Assembly: GCA_902778265.1 (NCBI GenBank)
Contig: CACYXI010000033.1
Location: 1-49,099 of the forward strand
Source: an uncultured Bacteroidales bacterium
GTDB taxonomy: Bacteria; Bacteroidota; Bacteroidia; Bacteroidales; Bacteroidaceae
Reading direction: 5' to 3'
DNA length: 49,099 nucleotides
Made by a program: the position numbers and the translations under genes. Shown here piece by piece: positions 34,666 to 42,149 of the stretch; the stretch's first letter is position 1, and every line of letters starts with the position of its first letter. The notes under the pieces were generated by a model, which was not told where the DNA came from, searched no databases, and saw only the letters and a list, made by a program, of their open reading frames with translations.

Positions 34666-36373
34666 ATATTGACTCTACAAAATATATTAGTTGCTCACGT
34701 TGCTGCTTCGTCAGGTTACGGAACTTAACAACGGTGTGGTAGGCATCGCTCGTGCCTCCCTCGTTCTTACAGCCATGCCACATGATAGCTTCGAGTACGT
34801 TGCGAGCACGACAGTCGTGCAGACGCTCTACACCACTACCACACTTAGCAGCAAGTCCGCGTCCCCACAATGGAGTGGTACGGCACCAGCCTGTGCGAAT
34901 ATCATTCTTCATCCACAGACGATGCTGAACAAAGTCGGTATAAGGCCATATCTTCTGATGAGGGTAGCGAGGCATATCACTATCTGACTTGAAGAACTTG
35001 GCAGGATCCTGAAGATGGTCGTCGCCAGTCTCCCATGATGGACGATGACAGTTTGCACAACCAATCTGGCTAAACAGTTCCTTACCCTTCTTGAAGTCCT
35101 CGGTAGTGGTGTTACGGGCAGCAGGAACAGCCAGACCACGATGCCAGATCATAAGGTTCTTATACTGTGCATCGGTCATCTCGGCATCAAGTTGCTTGCT
35201 TGTGAGATAGGTGTAGATATCTTTCTCCAAATTGCCTGTATGCCATTCTGGATGAGCCTTAGTAGGATCCATACGGTTGATGTACTCTGTAAAGCCAGCC
35301 TGTACCTCTGGGTCTTTAGAAGACTGGGTAGCATAGTATGTACCTGCAAGGTCAAGGTAGTGATAGCGACGGTCAGAACGTGTCACGTTGGTGATGTTCC
35401 AGATAGCATTAGCACCAGCTGCATCGAGGATAGGACCACGAGAGAGGGCATAGGTATAACGGCGAACATACTTAGTACCGTCACCCTGAAGCGAGTTACT
35501 GTAATAGCTGTTCCATGTATTTGTTGCCTGATTCCACATAGCAGGGTTCAGAGCATCGGTCTTGCCTATGCTGTTGAAATACTTACTCTCAGATACCCAC
35601 TGAGCCGTGATGTCCTCGTCAGGAATTGCATCTGTAAGACCAGTACCATAGATACCGATGGTTGACTCCAGACGAACATCTACATCGCTATTATATTCAG
35701 CCTCAGAGAGTGTAACGTCACTACCGCCACGTCCTACTACAACAGGTGCATAGTATGCGGTATATGGAATCTTAACATCTGGATAGATGAGTGAATAGGT
35801 CTCGCCATCAGGGAACTTATTGCCCCATTCATCGGTGTAGTTATTCCATGAGATCTGGATCTGATTCTCATCGATAGGAGCCTTGAATGGCTTCACGGCA
35901 CCTGTCTGTGGCATACCAGCCACTGAGCGGACATAGGCATTGGTTGTCTTGTCGTAGATAACGAGCAGATAGCCGTTGCGGTGAGTGTCAGCCTTGTATT
36001 CCGTCTGACGACCGCCATGACCATAGCCTGGGTGGCAGTAGAGACAGCCACGGCGCACATAGACAGGGCCAAGACCGTGGAAAGCACCCTCCGTGTTGGT
36101 GTTATAGTCTTTCTCAAAGAGATACTCGCCTTCGTTGAAGGCTGTCATCATACCAGTATTTTCCACTGCCTTTGAAGGTTGCTTGAAGGCGGTGGAAGAG
36201 TTCTCGAATGTAGTGCCAAGAAGACCGCCGGCATAGTAGTCTTCTGGATAGTCGGTAGCTGTTGGATCACCTATTTCCCATGTAATGGGTTCAACGGTTT
36301 CATCACTGCCGGAACATCCGACAGTGATGAAAGCACCCAACAGAACAATACCGTAAAGAAATGGTTTGTTCAT
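34664..36373 (-). CDS. Di-heme oxidoreductase family lipoprotein (DUF1111)
   Basis: The 569-residue protein has a lipoprotein signal (MNKPFLYGIVLLGAFITVGC, Cys20). Two haem c sites are present: C109-LY-C112-H113 (RRGCLYCHPGYGHGG) and C438-AN-C441-H442 (IGCANCHRPSW). ESTIGIYGTGLTDAIPDEDI is the conserved DUF1111 core motif, and RTTPLWGRGLAAKCG near the end is also family-like. DUF1111 proteins (once called thiol oxidoreductases) occur with imelysin in bacterial iron-uptake loci and are thought to be redox partners. Here it follows the imelysin and barrel genes on minus and precedes ccsBA. The electron donor and substrate are unknown. Confidence 0.9.
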   Translation of the reverse strand: MNKPFLYGIVLLGAFITVGCSGSDETVEPITWEIGDPTATDYPEDYYAGGLLGTTFENSSTAFKQPSKAVENTGMMTAFNEGEYLFEKDYNTNTEGAFHGLGPVYVRRGCLYCHPGYGHGGRQTEYKADTHRNGYLLVIYDKTTNAYVRSVAGMPQTGAVKPFKAPIDENQIQISWNNYTDEWGNKFPDGETYSLIYPDVKIPYTAYYAPVVVGRGGSDVTLSEAEYNSDVDVRLESTIGIYGTGLTDAIPDEDITAQWVSESKYFNSIGKTDALNPAMWNQATNTWNSYYSNSLQGDGTKYVRRYTYALSRGPILDAAGANAIWNITNVTRSDRRYHYLDLAGTYYATQSSKDPEVQAGFTEYINRMDPTKAHPEWHTGNLEKDIYTYLTSKQLDAEMTDAQYKNLMIWHRGLAVPAARNTTTEDFKKGKELFSQIGCANCHRPSWETGDDHLQDPAKFFKSDSDMPRYPHQKIWPYTDFVQHRLWMKNDIRTGWCRTTPLWGRGLAAKCGSGVERLHDCRARNVLEAIMWHGCKNEGGTSDAYHTVVKFRNLTKQQREQLIYFVESI

Positions 36374-36389
36374 AATGTTGTTTTTGTTT

Positions 36390-36786
36390 AAGTGAAAAAT
36401 GAAAAATTATAAAATGAAAAATACAGATTACATTTTTCGTAATTATGCTTTTTGAGAATATAAGTAAATGTTCAGAATCATTTTTTATAATCAAGAATTA
36501 GAGAGATTTGTCGAAGACCCACTGACCATAGGGAAGTAATTAGAGATTTTTTGAATTAAAGCGAAAAAGAGAAGGTTTAGCTCGACGGCCGAAGGGAAAG
36601 TCAATTTTTGCTACTTACGTAGCATTGAGAATAGCCATGATTAGCAGGAGCGTAAGCGACCTTTCTCAAATTCTTATAAATTCAAAAGAATAATTCTCAA
36701 ATTCTCTAATTCTTGATTATAAAATATTTATGCACATTTACTTAAGTAATTTGCATTTTATAATTTTTCACTTTTCATTTTACATT
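36390..36786. repeat. J-family arms enclosing a B element
   Basis: The left arm GTGAAAAATGAAAAATTATA.. starts at 36392 and the right arm ..ATAATTTTTCACTTTTCATT ends at 36780. The B element is 36485-36723 and is longer than other copies, with an extra stretch near 36508-36540 (TCGAAGACCCACTGACCATA). It sits between imelysin and DUF1111. Confidence 0.8.
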
Positions 36787-37982
36787 TATTTCTTAATCTT
36801 CACGATAGAATCGTAAAGTTTCTTTGCATTGTCAGCCAATATGCGGTAAGTAGCAAGAACAACGTTGTCAACATAGTTCTCGTTGATCACCTTACACTGA
36901 GCCTCAACAGTTGCGTTGCCATCATAGCTCTTCAGAGTATTAGCCAACTCGTCAAGAGCATCGTTAAGTTCACCAAGACCTTCAATGGCAGTCTTGCTTG
37001 AAGCATCAGAGAAGTAGAGGGCAAAAGGTGCCTTCATTGCCTTGATCTTAGCAAGAGCTGCATCGAGCTTAGAAACCACGTTGTTAGCCTGCTCAGCGAG
37101 CTTAGCATTACCAGCGTTCTTGCAGAAGTAGATGAGTGACTTCTCGTTAGGAGTCTTTGCATCCATCTGACCATAGAGGGCATTCTTACAAGATACGATG
37201 TTGTCGTAGAAGTCAATGATAGAGTTGTAAGCGTATGGAGACTCGATGTATGCCTTATCCTCACCAGTATAAGGAAGACCGATCTTAGACTCACCTACCT
37301 CACCAATGATGTCCTGACAGCCAGAGATAATCTCAAGAGTTGCATCAAGAGCTGTAGCCCAGTCGCCTGTACCAGGGTTCTTGAATGCCTTACCGAAGTT
37401 CTGGAATCCCTCAAGCTTACCCTCTGCATCACCATCATCATTGATAGCGTTGTGGGAAGATACATAATCAAGAGCGATCTTATGACGCTCTGCATTGCTC
37501 TCCTTTGAATCCCATGCAGCCTCAAGAGTTGATGTTGCATAGTAGAGATCCTTGGCAACAGCACAGATGTAGTTGTACTCAAGGTTAGTGATCTGGTCAA
37601 CTTTACGAGGCTGTCCCTCACGGAAGAGTACATACTCCAAGCCGTGATAGCCAAGGATGCCAGAGTTAGCAGTCTTGATGAAGTTATCGAGTTTTGACAT
37701 TGCCTTCTCATCGCGAAGAACGTCGGCAAGGTCGTTGGCAGCTACTGGCCATGTGTCGGTGTGTGGGTCGATAGAATAAACATCGGCAGCACCGAAGAGG
37801 AATGCCTCTGTGTTCTCCCAGTTAGCACGTGCAGTCTTCCAGTCAGCGCAAGCCTGATCGAGAGCGGTCTGTGAACCAGATACAACACTGTTGTCTTCAT
37901 CGTCATCGCTTGAACAAGAAGCGAAGCCTGTAGAAAGTACGGCAGCAAAGACTGCCATTTTCAAAAGATTCTTACTTTTCAT
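36786..37982 (-). CDS. Imelysin-family iron-related lipoprotein
   Basis: The 398-residue protein has a lipoprotein signal (FAAVLSTGFASC, Cys23) followed by the Asp/Ser-rich linker SSDDDEDNS common in surface-directed lipoproteins. The imelysin signature GxHxxE is present as G111-Y-H113-G-L-E116 in ILGYHGLEYVLF. The rest is helical (two four-helix-bundle halves in known imelysins), with the SPYAYNSIIDFYDNI segment typical of the C-terminal half. Imelysins (IrpA, ICMP, Algp7-like) are implicated in iron uptake, not proteolysis. The gene begins 36 bp after the OM-barrel gene ends, so the two are co-transcribed. Confidence 0.92.
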   Translation of the reverse strand: MKSKNLLKMAVFAAVLSTGFASCSSDDDEDNSVVSGSQTALDQACADWKTARANWENTEAFLFGAADVYSIDPHTDTWPVAANDLADVLRDEKAMSKLDNFIKTANSGILGYHGLEYVLFREGQPRKVDQITNLEYNYICAVAKDLYYATSTLEAAWDSKESNAERHKIALDYVSSHNAINDDGDAEGKLEGFQNFGKAFKNPGTGDWATALDATLEIISGCQDIIGEVGESKIGLPYTGEDKAYIESPYAYNSIIDFYDNIVSCKNALYGQMDAKTPNEKSLIYFCKNAGNAKLAEQANNVVSKLDAALAKIKAMKAPFALYFSDASSKTAIEGLGELNDALDELANTLKSYDGNATVEAQCKVINENYVDNVVLATYRILADNAKKLYDSIVKIKK

Positions 37983-38018
37983 TTTTGTTACGTATTATTG
38001 ATTTTGATTTTCACTTTT

Positions 38019-39350
38019 TTAGAGTAGCCATCCGCAGTATGTCACACCCAGGCTGATGCTTGGCTCATTGTTATATGGCTGCTTATACAGCGGACTGTCA
38101 GAGTTAAGACCGTGATTGTTCGGCTTTTCGAAGAAACGGTATGAGTACTCACCCTTGATGGTGATCTGCTTAACAGGCGAGTAGTTCACGCCAAAGGCAC
38201 AACGGTATTTCTTAGCGTATTTATACATAGAAGCATAGGTACCAGAAGCCATTGTGTTATAGTGTTCAAAGCGTCCGAACACATAGAATTTCTCATCTGC
38301 CAGCTTTGGAATCTGCGAGAAAATATTATATCCCGCCTCTATGGCATACGCTACCGCATTACTACCTATATTGCTGTATTTGTGTGGATTACCATCCTGA
38401 TATTTGTGATGCGTCCAGTTAGCCTGATTATATGCAGAGATCACATCAGAATCATCAAAACGTGCATAGTCAACGTTACCACGGACGATCCAGTTCCAAC
38501 GGTTCAAAGTGAAATCGAGAGCCACGATGCCTAGTGCACCAGTAACATCATCGTATTTTGCACCAGGAGTACGGAGGGTGTTGCGGAAGGTATAGCCATA
38601 GTAGCCACTCAATCCGATGCGTAGGCCAGGAACGGAATAGTTGTCGATACGAACGGCACCTGCATAGTTGTTAGCCACCTTAAACTCGTACGGACTCGTA
38701 GCACCATAGTGAACGAAGTTCTCTGCCGAAAAACTCTCAGAGTTAAGGCCTGAGAGCAACTGAGCCTCATATTTCCAATCTTTCAGTCGTCCCCACAGCG
38801 AGATACCAAGCTGATGCCATGTGTTAGGCATTATGGTTGCCTCACCCTCTGGACGATATACGGTAAAAAACAGATCAGGCTCGTGATGAGAATTGGAATA
38901 GCCCACAGGCACCACAAGCTCTCCAGCCTTTATGTTGAACTTACCGCCCATGAATTCCTTGTTAATCCAGAACTGCTCGATGTTCACCTCACCGCCCTTC
39001 TCAACCTCTGCCTCATATTCGCCAGCCTCTTCAGCCTCAATTTCTACGGCTGTACCGTTGCCTCCGTGCTCAAACTCAATTTCAGAACCGAAAGACCAGC
39101 CTTTACCTAAGTCGTAACCGATGTTAATGCTAACATGAGGCAGGTCGAATCGTCCATGACTCTTGTCATTGGCATAGTTCTCCGGCTGTTTATAGCGGTT
39201 GAAACTCTGACTATAGAAATTGCGTGTCATAACCGCCTCGCCATAAGCACCTATCGACAGGCGTGACGAAGTAGTATCTTTTTCATCTTGCGCCGTAGCA
39301 CAAAGGCACGACATTGCAAGTGCAGCAGTAAGTATTATCGTTGTTTTCAT
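38019..39350 (-). CDS. Outer-membrane beta-barrel protein, porin-like
   Basis: The 443-residue protein has a signal peptide (MKTTIILTAALAMSCLCATAQ) and then alternating amphipathic strands ending in an aromatic-rich C-terminus (SISLGVTYCGWLL), typical of outer-membrane barrels. SIGAYGEAVMTRNFYS, GYDLGKGWSFGSEIEFEHGG and FNIKAGELVVPVGYSNSHHE resemble OprO/OprP-like porins of Bacteroidota. It has an acidic insert (VEIEAEEAGEYEAEVEKGGE) that might bind cations. The ATG at 39350 was chosen over the TTG four codons upstream. It is the first gene of the minus-strand set and is linked tightly to imelysin (36 bp), so a role in iron or another metal is inferred. Confidence 0.85.
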   Translation of the reverse strand: MKTTIILTAALAMSCLCATAQDEKDTTSSRLSIGAYGEAVMTRNFYSQSFNRYKQPENYANDKSHGRFDLPHVSINIGYDLGKGWSFGSEIEFEHGGNGTAVEIEAEEAGEYEAEVEKGGEVNIEQFWINKEFMGGKFNIKAGELVVPVGYSNSHHEPDLFFTVYRPEGEATIMPNTWHQLGISLWGRLKDWKYEAQLLSGLNSESFSAENFVHYGATSPYEFKVANNYAGAVRIDNYSVPGLRIGLSGYYGYTFRNTLRTPGAKYDDVTGALGIVALDFTLNRWNWIVRGNVDYARFDDSDVISAYNQANWTHHKYQDGNPHKYSNIGSNAVAYAIEAGYNIFSQIPKLADEKFYVFGRFEHYNTMASGTYASMYKYAKKYRCAFGVNYSPVKQITIKGEYSYRFFEKPNNHGLNSDSPLYKQPYNNEPSISLGVTYCGWLL

Positions 39351-39371
39351 TTTCCTGAACAAGTAGTTAAG

Positions 39372-39478
39372 TGAAAAATGAAAAAATACAAGTTAGCATT
39401 TACAGCAAACAGCAACACCAGAAAGCGTAACAGCGACACCTCAAAGTGTAATCTGTATTTTTCATTTTTCATTTATTT
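39372..39478. repeat. Solo J-family arms
   Basis: GTGAAAAATGAAAAAATACA... at 39373 faces GTAATCTGTATTTTTCATTT.. at 39449. It lies in the leader of the barrel gene. Confidence 0.65.
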
Positions 39479-39563
39479 TTGCGAGTGCAAACTTTGGCTC
39501 GCACGAAGCAAATAGGGCAGGTCGCTCGCAGAGCGGTGCCCGTCTCTGATTTGCGAGTGCAAA
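39478..39563. promoter_or_regulatory. Two copies of TTTGC-GAGT-GCAAA, candidate operator
   Basis: TTTGCGAGTGCAAA occurs at 39478-39491 and 39550-39563, centres 72 bp apart. Each is a 5-bp inverted repeat around GAGT. The second overlaps the -7 box of the barrel-imelysin promoter. Further GCGAGC/GCTCGC stems lie between. Confidence 0.5.
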
Positions 39564-39591
39564 GTTACGGCGAAAAATCAGATTGCACAAT
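39560..39591 (-). promoter_or_regulatory. Promoter of the barrel-imelysin operon
   Basis: On minus, ATTG (39588-39591), a 20-bp spacer and TAACTTTG (39560-39567). The leader to ATG 39350 is about 200 nt and contains the J repeat. Confidence 0.65.
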
Positions 39592-39784
39592 ACACAGAAA
39601 TAGGTATTTAGTATTTCCTCTCCGCCTCACAATACCTACTTTTGATTACTAATAGGTATTTTCACCTCCACAAAATGGTCCGAACACCTACTTATGAGTA
39701 GTCCCACACTCATCTCACACACTATCCAAACAAAATTTCAAAGAACGAAGTATTGAGAGAATCAAATGCCCACGGAACGCTATT

Positions 39785-39860
39785 CCTCTGCTCATCCTCT
39801 GCTACACCTCTGCTACACCTCTGCTCGACCTCTGCTACATCTCTGCTACAGTAGCAGAGG
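39785..39860. repeat. 11-bp tandem repeat CCTCTGCTACA with an inverted end
   Basis: Six units step by 11 bp from 39785 to 39850 (cctctgctcat, cctctgctaca twice, cctctgctcga, cctctgctaca, tctctgctaca), followed at once by the inverted unit TGTAGCAGAGG-like gtagcagagg. No gene is nearby; the region 39592-40600 holds only repeats. Confidence 0.85.
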
Positions 39861-40026
39861 ATTTGCCTTTTTAGAGCGTTAGCACTACGGAGGCACATCT
39901 GATTCAGAAGAATTTTTCAAGGAAGCCGCTCTCTCAAACACATTACAAAGATACTAAAATTTCGGGAGATACGCAAAATGTTTTACATGATTTTAGGTAT
40001 TTGCGTCAAGATGCGTAGCGTTGCGT

Positions 40027-40173
40027 TGAAAATCACAAAAAGTGGTGTAGTGGTGTAGTTGCCCCTATAGGAGGTAAGGAAAAATTCAAAAAATAAAAAT
40101 GCAATTTGTATTTTTATTTTTCGATTTTTTTCTGTACTATATAGGAATCAACTCCACCATCTACACCACTTTA
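40027..40173. repeat. Imperfect inverted repeat GTGGTGTAG
   Basis: AAAGTGGTGTAGTGGTGTAG.. (40028) faces ..CATCTACACCACTTTA (40155-40172) across about 80 bp of AT-rich DNA. Confidence 0.7.
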
Positions 40174-40298
40174 CCTTGATTTTTTCTTCGAAGGTACATT
40201 ATTTAACGTGAGTTCGATGAATTTCTTTATAACAAGCTGCAAGCAACTTTTAACTGACAATAATTACCAATCTTCCCAATCTTTATCCAATAAAATAA

Positions 40299-40496
40299 TT
40301 ATCAAGAATTAGAGATTTAGAGATTTTTGAATTAATGCGAAAGAGAGAAGGTTTAGCTCGACGGCCGAAGGGAAAGTCAATTTTTGCTACTAGCGTAGCA
40401 TTGGCAAATGGTCGTGATTGGCAGGAGCGCAAGCGACATTTCTCAAATTCTTAAAAATTCAAAAGAAAAAATCTCTAATTCTCTAATTCTTGATAA
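40299..40496. repeat. B-family element between AACTGACAATAATT arms
   Basis: The B ends ATCAAGAATTAGAGATTTAG and TCTCTAATTCTTGAT are typical. Outside it, AACTGACAATAATTACCAAT (40252) faces ATTGACAATTATTGTCAGTT (40534-40553), so one palindrome encloses another. Confidence 0.8.
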
Positions 40497-40605
40497 AATA
40501 AAGATTGAACAGATTGGAATAAGATTGCGTAGATTGACAATTATTGTCAGTTCAAGCACCAAAGGTGCGCATTTGTATGTATTCTCGAACTCACGTTATT
40601 TTATC

Positions 40606-40640
40606 AAAATAGGCTCGTACGCAATGTACGAGCCTATTTT
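40606..40640. terminator. Intrinsic terminator of the 40659 lipoprotein gene
   Basis: A 15-bp perfect stem AAAATAGGCTCGTAC / GTACGAGCCTATTTT with loop GCAAT, 18 bp after the stop codon on minus. Confidence 0.9.
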
Positions 40641-40658
40641 GATGATAAACCACAACTG

Positions 40659-40883
40659 TTATTCGTTGTTCTTATCACCGACAATCTTATCCTTTGCAGC
40701 GATAGTGTCGCCTGTAACTGGAGCGTGAGCCGTATCTTCTATAATAGCGAACTCGGAAGCTGGCACTGTATCACCAAGTTCATCAACATTCGCGGTTTTG
40801 CCAGAGTCGTTAGAACTACATGATACACAACCACATACGAAAGCAAAGGCGAACAGTAGCATGAATATATTGTGATTCTTCAT
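40659..40883 (-). CDS. Small lipoprotein, unknown function
   Basis: The 74-residue product has a lipoprotein signal peptide (MKNHNIFMLLFAFAFVCGC with Cys at 17, 19 or 22; VSCS is also possible). The mature part of about 50 residues is acidic and Thr/Ala-rich (DELGDTVPASEFAIIEDTAH, then APVTGDTIAAKDKIVGDK) and shows no fold signature. It has its own terminator downstream and a terminator between it and the next lipoprotein gene, so it is a separate unit. Confidence 0.7.
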   Translation of the reverse strand: MKNHNIFMLLFAFAFVCGCVSCSSNDSGKTANVDELGDTVPASEFAIIEDTAHAPVTGDTIAAKDKIVGDKNNE

Positions 40884-40930
40884 ATCCTGATTGTATGATA
40901 GGTGTTAGGTAATGCGTGTTAGTGGGAAAC

Positions 40931-40969
40931 AAAAAAGACGCTAGAACGATTCAACATCGTGCTAGCGCC
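40931..40969 (-). terminator. Intrinsic terminator of the 40998 lipoprotein gene
   Basis: The stem GACGCTAGAACGAT / ATCGTGCTAGCGCC (12 of 14 paired), loop TCAAC, followed on minus by TTTTTT; it begins 28 bp after the stop. Confidence 0.85.
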
Positions 40970-40997
40970 AGTCCTTTTTACCGTTCGGTAGAATGAC

Positions 40998-41156
40998 TTA
41001 CTGAGCGTTTGCAGAATCTGCAGCTGTTGTGTCAGCAGCAGCTGTATCAACAGCAGCTGTATCAACGTCATTTGACTCTGCTGGCTTGTTCTCACCACCA
41101 CAAGATGCGAAAGAGATTGCAGCCATTGCTACGAACATAAAAACTAATTTCTTCAT
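40998..41156 (-). CDS. Very small Ala/Asp/Thr-rich lipoprotein
   Basis: The 52-residue product starts MKKLVFMFVAMAAISFASC (lipobox FASC, Cys19), leaving a mature part of only 34 residues, GGENKPAESNDVDTAAVDTA followed by AADTTAADSANAQ. The DTAA repeats look like a flexible spacer or a repeat expansion. ATG at 41156 was chosen because the -7 box (41208-41215) lies upstream of it; the frame extends further but would cross that box. Between a clear promoter and terminator the gene is probably expressed. Confidence 0.75.
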   Translation of the reverse strand: MKKLVFMFVAMAAISFASCGGENKPAESNDVDTAAVDTAAADTTAADSANAQ

Positions 41157-41207
41157 TTTCTTTTGCTTTTTAAAACTGTAAAACAATCTTTGTTTATTAA
41201 AACACTG

Positions 41208-41215
41208 CAAAGGTA
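41208..41215 (-). promoter_or_regulatory. -7 box of the 40998 lipoprotein gene
   Basis: TACCTTTG on minus, 52 bp from the ATG; GTTG (41235-41238) about 19 bp further up may be the -33 box. Confidence 0.65.
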
Positions 41216-41505
41216 AGCATTTTTTCAATACCGACAACATTTTTTACGATTTTTTTTTAGCCCCTTTTTGTAACTTTTTTGCAACTATCTGATTTTACGT
41301 TACTTACAAATTGCTAACAAACGTTAAAGTTTTACTTTAACCGAAAAAAGACGAAATTTTAACACTTTTATGGTGTTCGCGCACACATTTCCATAGATTC
41401 CTCAAATCGCATTTTTCAAACGTCAAGGCGAGTATATAGATTAGCAACAGGTTGCTCTTAACTGACAATAATTACCAATCTACGCAATCTTTTTCCAATA
41501 AAAAT

Positions 41506-41703
41506 TTATCAAGAATTAGAGAATTAGAGATTTTTTCTCTTGAATTTTAGGAGAATTAGAGAAAGGTCGCTTACGCTCTTGCCAATCATGCCCAATCCCA
41601 ATGCTACGCAAGTAGCAAAAATTGACTTTCCCTTCGGCCGTCGAGCTAAACCTTCTCTCTTTCGCATTAATTCAAAAATCTCGAATTCTCTAATTCTTGA
41701 TAA
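41506..41703. repeat. B-family element
   Basis: The ends are TTATCAAGAATTAGAGAATT and GAATTCTCTAATTCTTGATA. It contains the full interior GGTCGCTTACGCTC, GCTACGCAAGTAGC and TTCCCTTCGGCCGTCGAGCT, in opposite orientation to the 40299 copy. An AACTGACAATAATTACCAAT arm precedes it. The rest of 41216-41785 is AT-rich with no gene. Confidence 0.85.
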
Positions 41704-41785
41704 TAAAAACAAAAATGATTACCAACTTAGAGAATGTACCGACAACTTTCTTTGCACAAAATTCTTAATTGTAAATTTTATTTCT

Positions 41786-41793
41786 TAACTTTG
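41786..41793 (+). promoter_or_regulatory. -7-like box upstream of the mtaB leader
   Basis: TAACTTTG, 356 bp before the mtaB ATG. If used, the mtaB transcript would carry the 41826-42060 hairpin array in its leader. Confidence 0.5.
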
Positions 41794-41825
41794 CACTCGC
41801 TTAAATAATTACAATAATGATTATT

Positions 41826-42060
41826 TGCAATTACCCGATAGCGCCCTGAAAGGGCAATGAGCTACTAGCCCATGGCATCGCCATGGGTGAATCAGAGGGA
41901 TAGCTAACGCCCTGTAAGGGCAAAAGCTCTAACACGGACAAATGCTTTTGCCCTTACAGGGCGAAATTACCGACTTACATGTACATAGGGCGATGCCCTA
42001 TGCTATTAGCAGATTGCCCCTTCAGGGCGTTATCGCACAATTGCGGATAATCATTTACAA
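41826..42060. repeat. Hairpin array (GCCCTGTAAGGGC type) ahead of mtaB
   Basis: Stems CGCCCTGAAAGGGC, CCCATGGCATCGCCATGGG, a perfect 19-bp pair GCCCTGTAAGGGCAAAAGC / GCTTTTGCCCTTACAGGGC (41909-41927 and 41944-41962), and CATAGGGCGATGCCCTATG. The outer edges (GATTATTTGCAATTACCCGA, 41819, and ..GCGGATAATCATTTACAAATT) are also complementary. Confidence 0.8.
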
Positions 42061-42149
42061 ATTGCTCATAGCCCCAAGCCTTTCCTTATATTATAATAAG
42101 GTATAAGGTAACTAGGTAATTCGTAATTCATAATTAGTAATTCTAAATA

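Noticed and set aside
39785-39860. Possible CRISPR array (also 550-622 and 14718-14849)
   Set aside because: The repeats are 8 conserved bases with 3-base gaps, far below CRISPR repeat and spacer lengths, and there are no cas genes.
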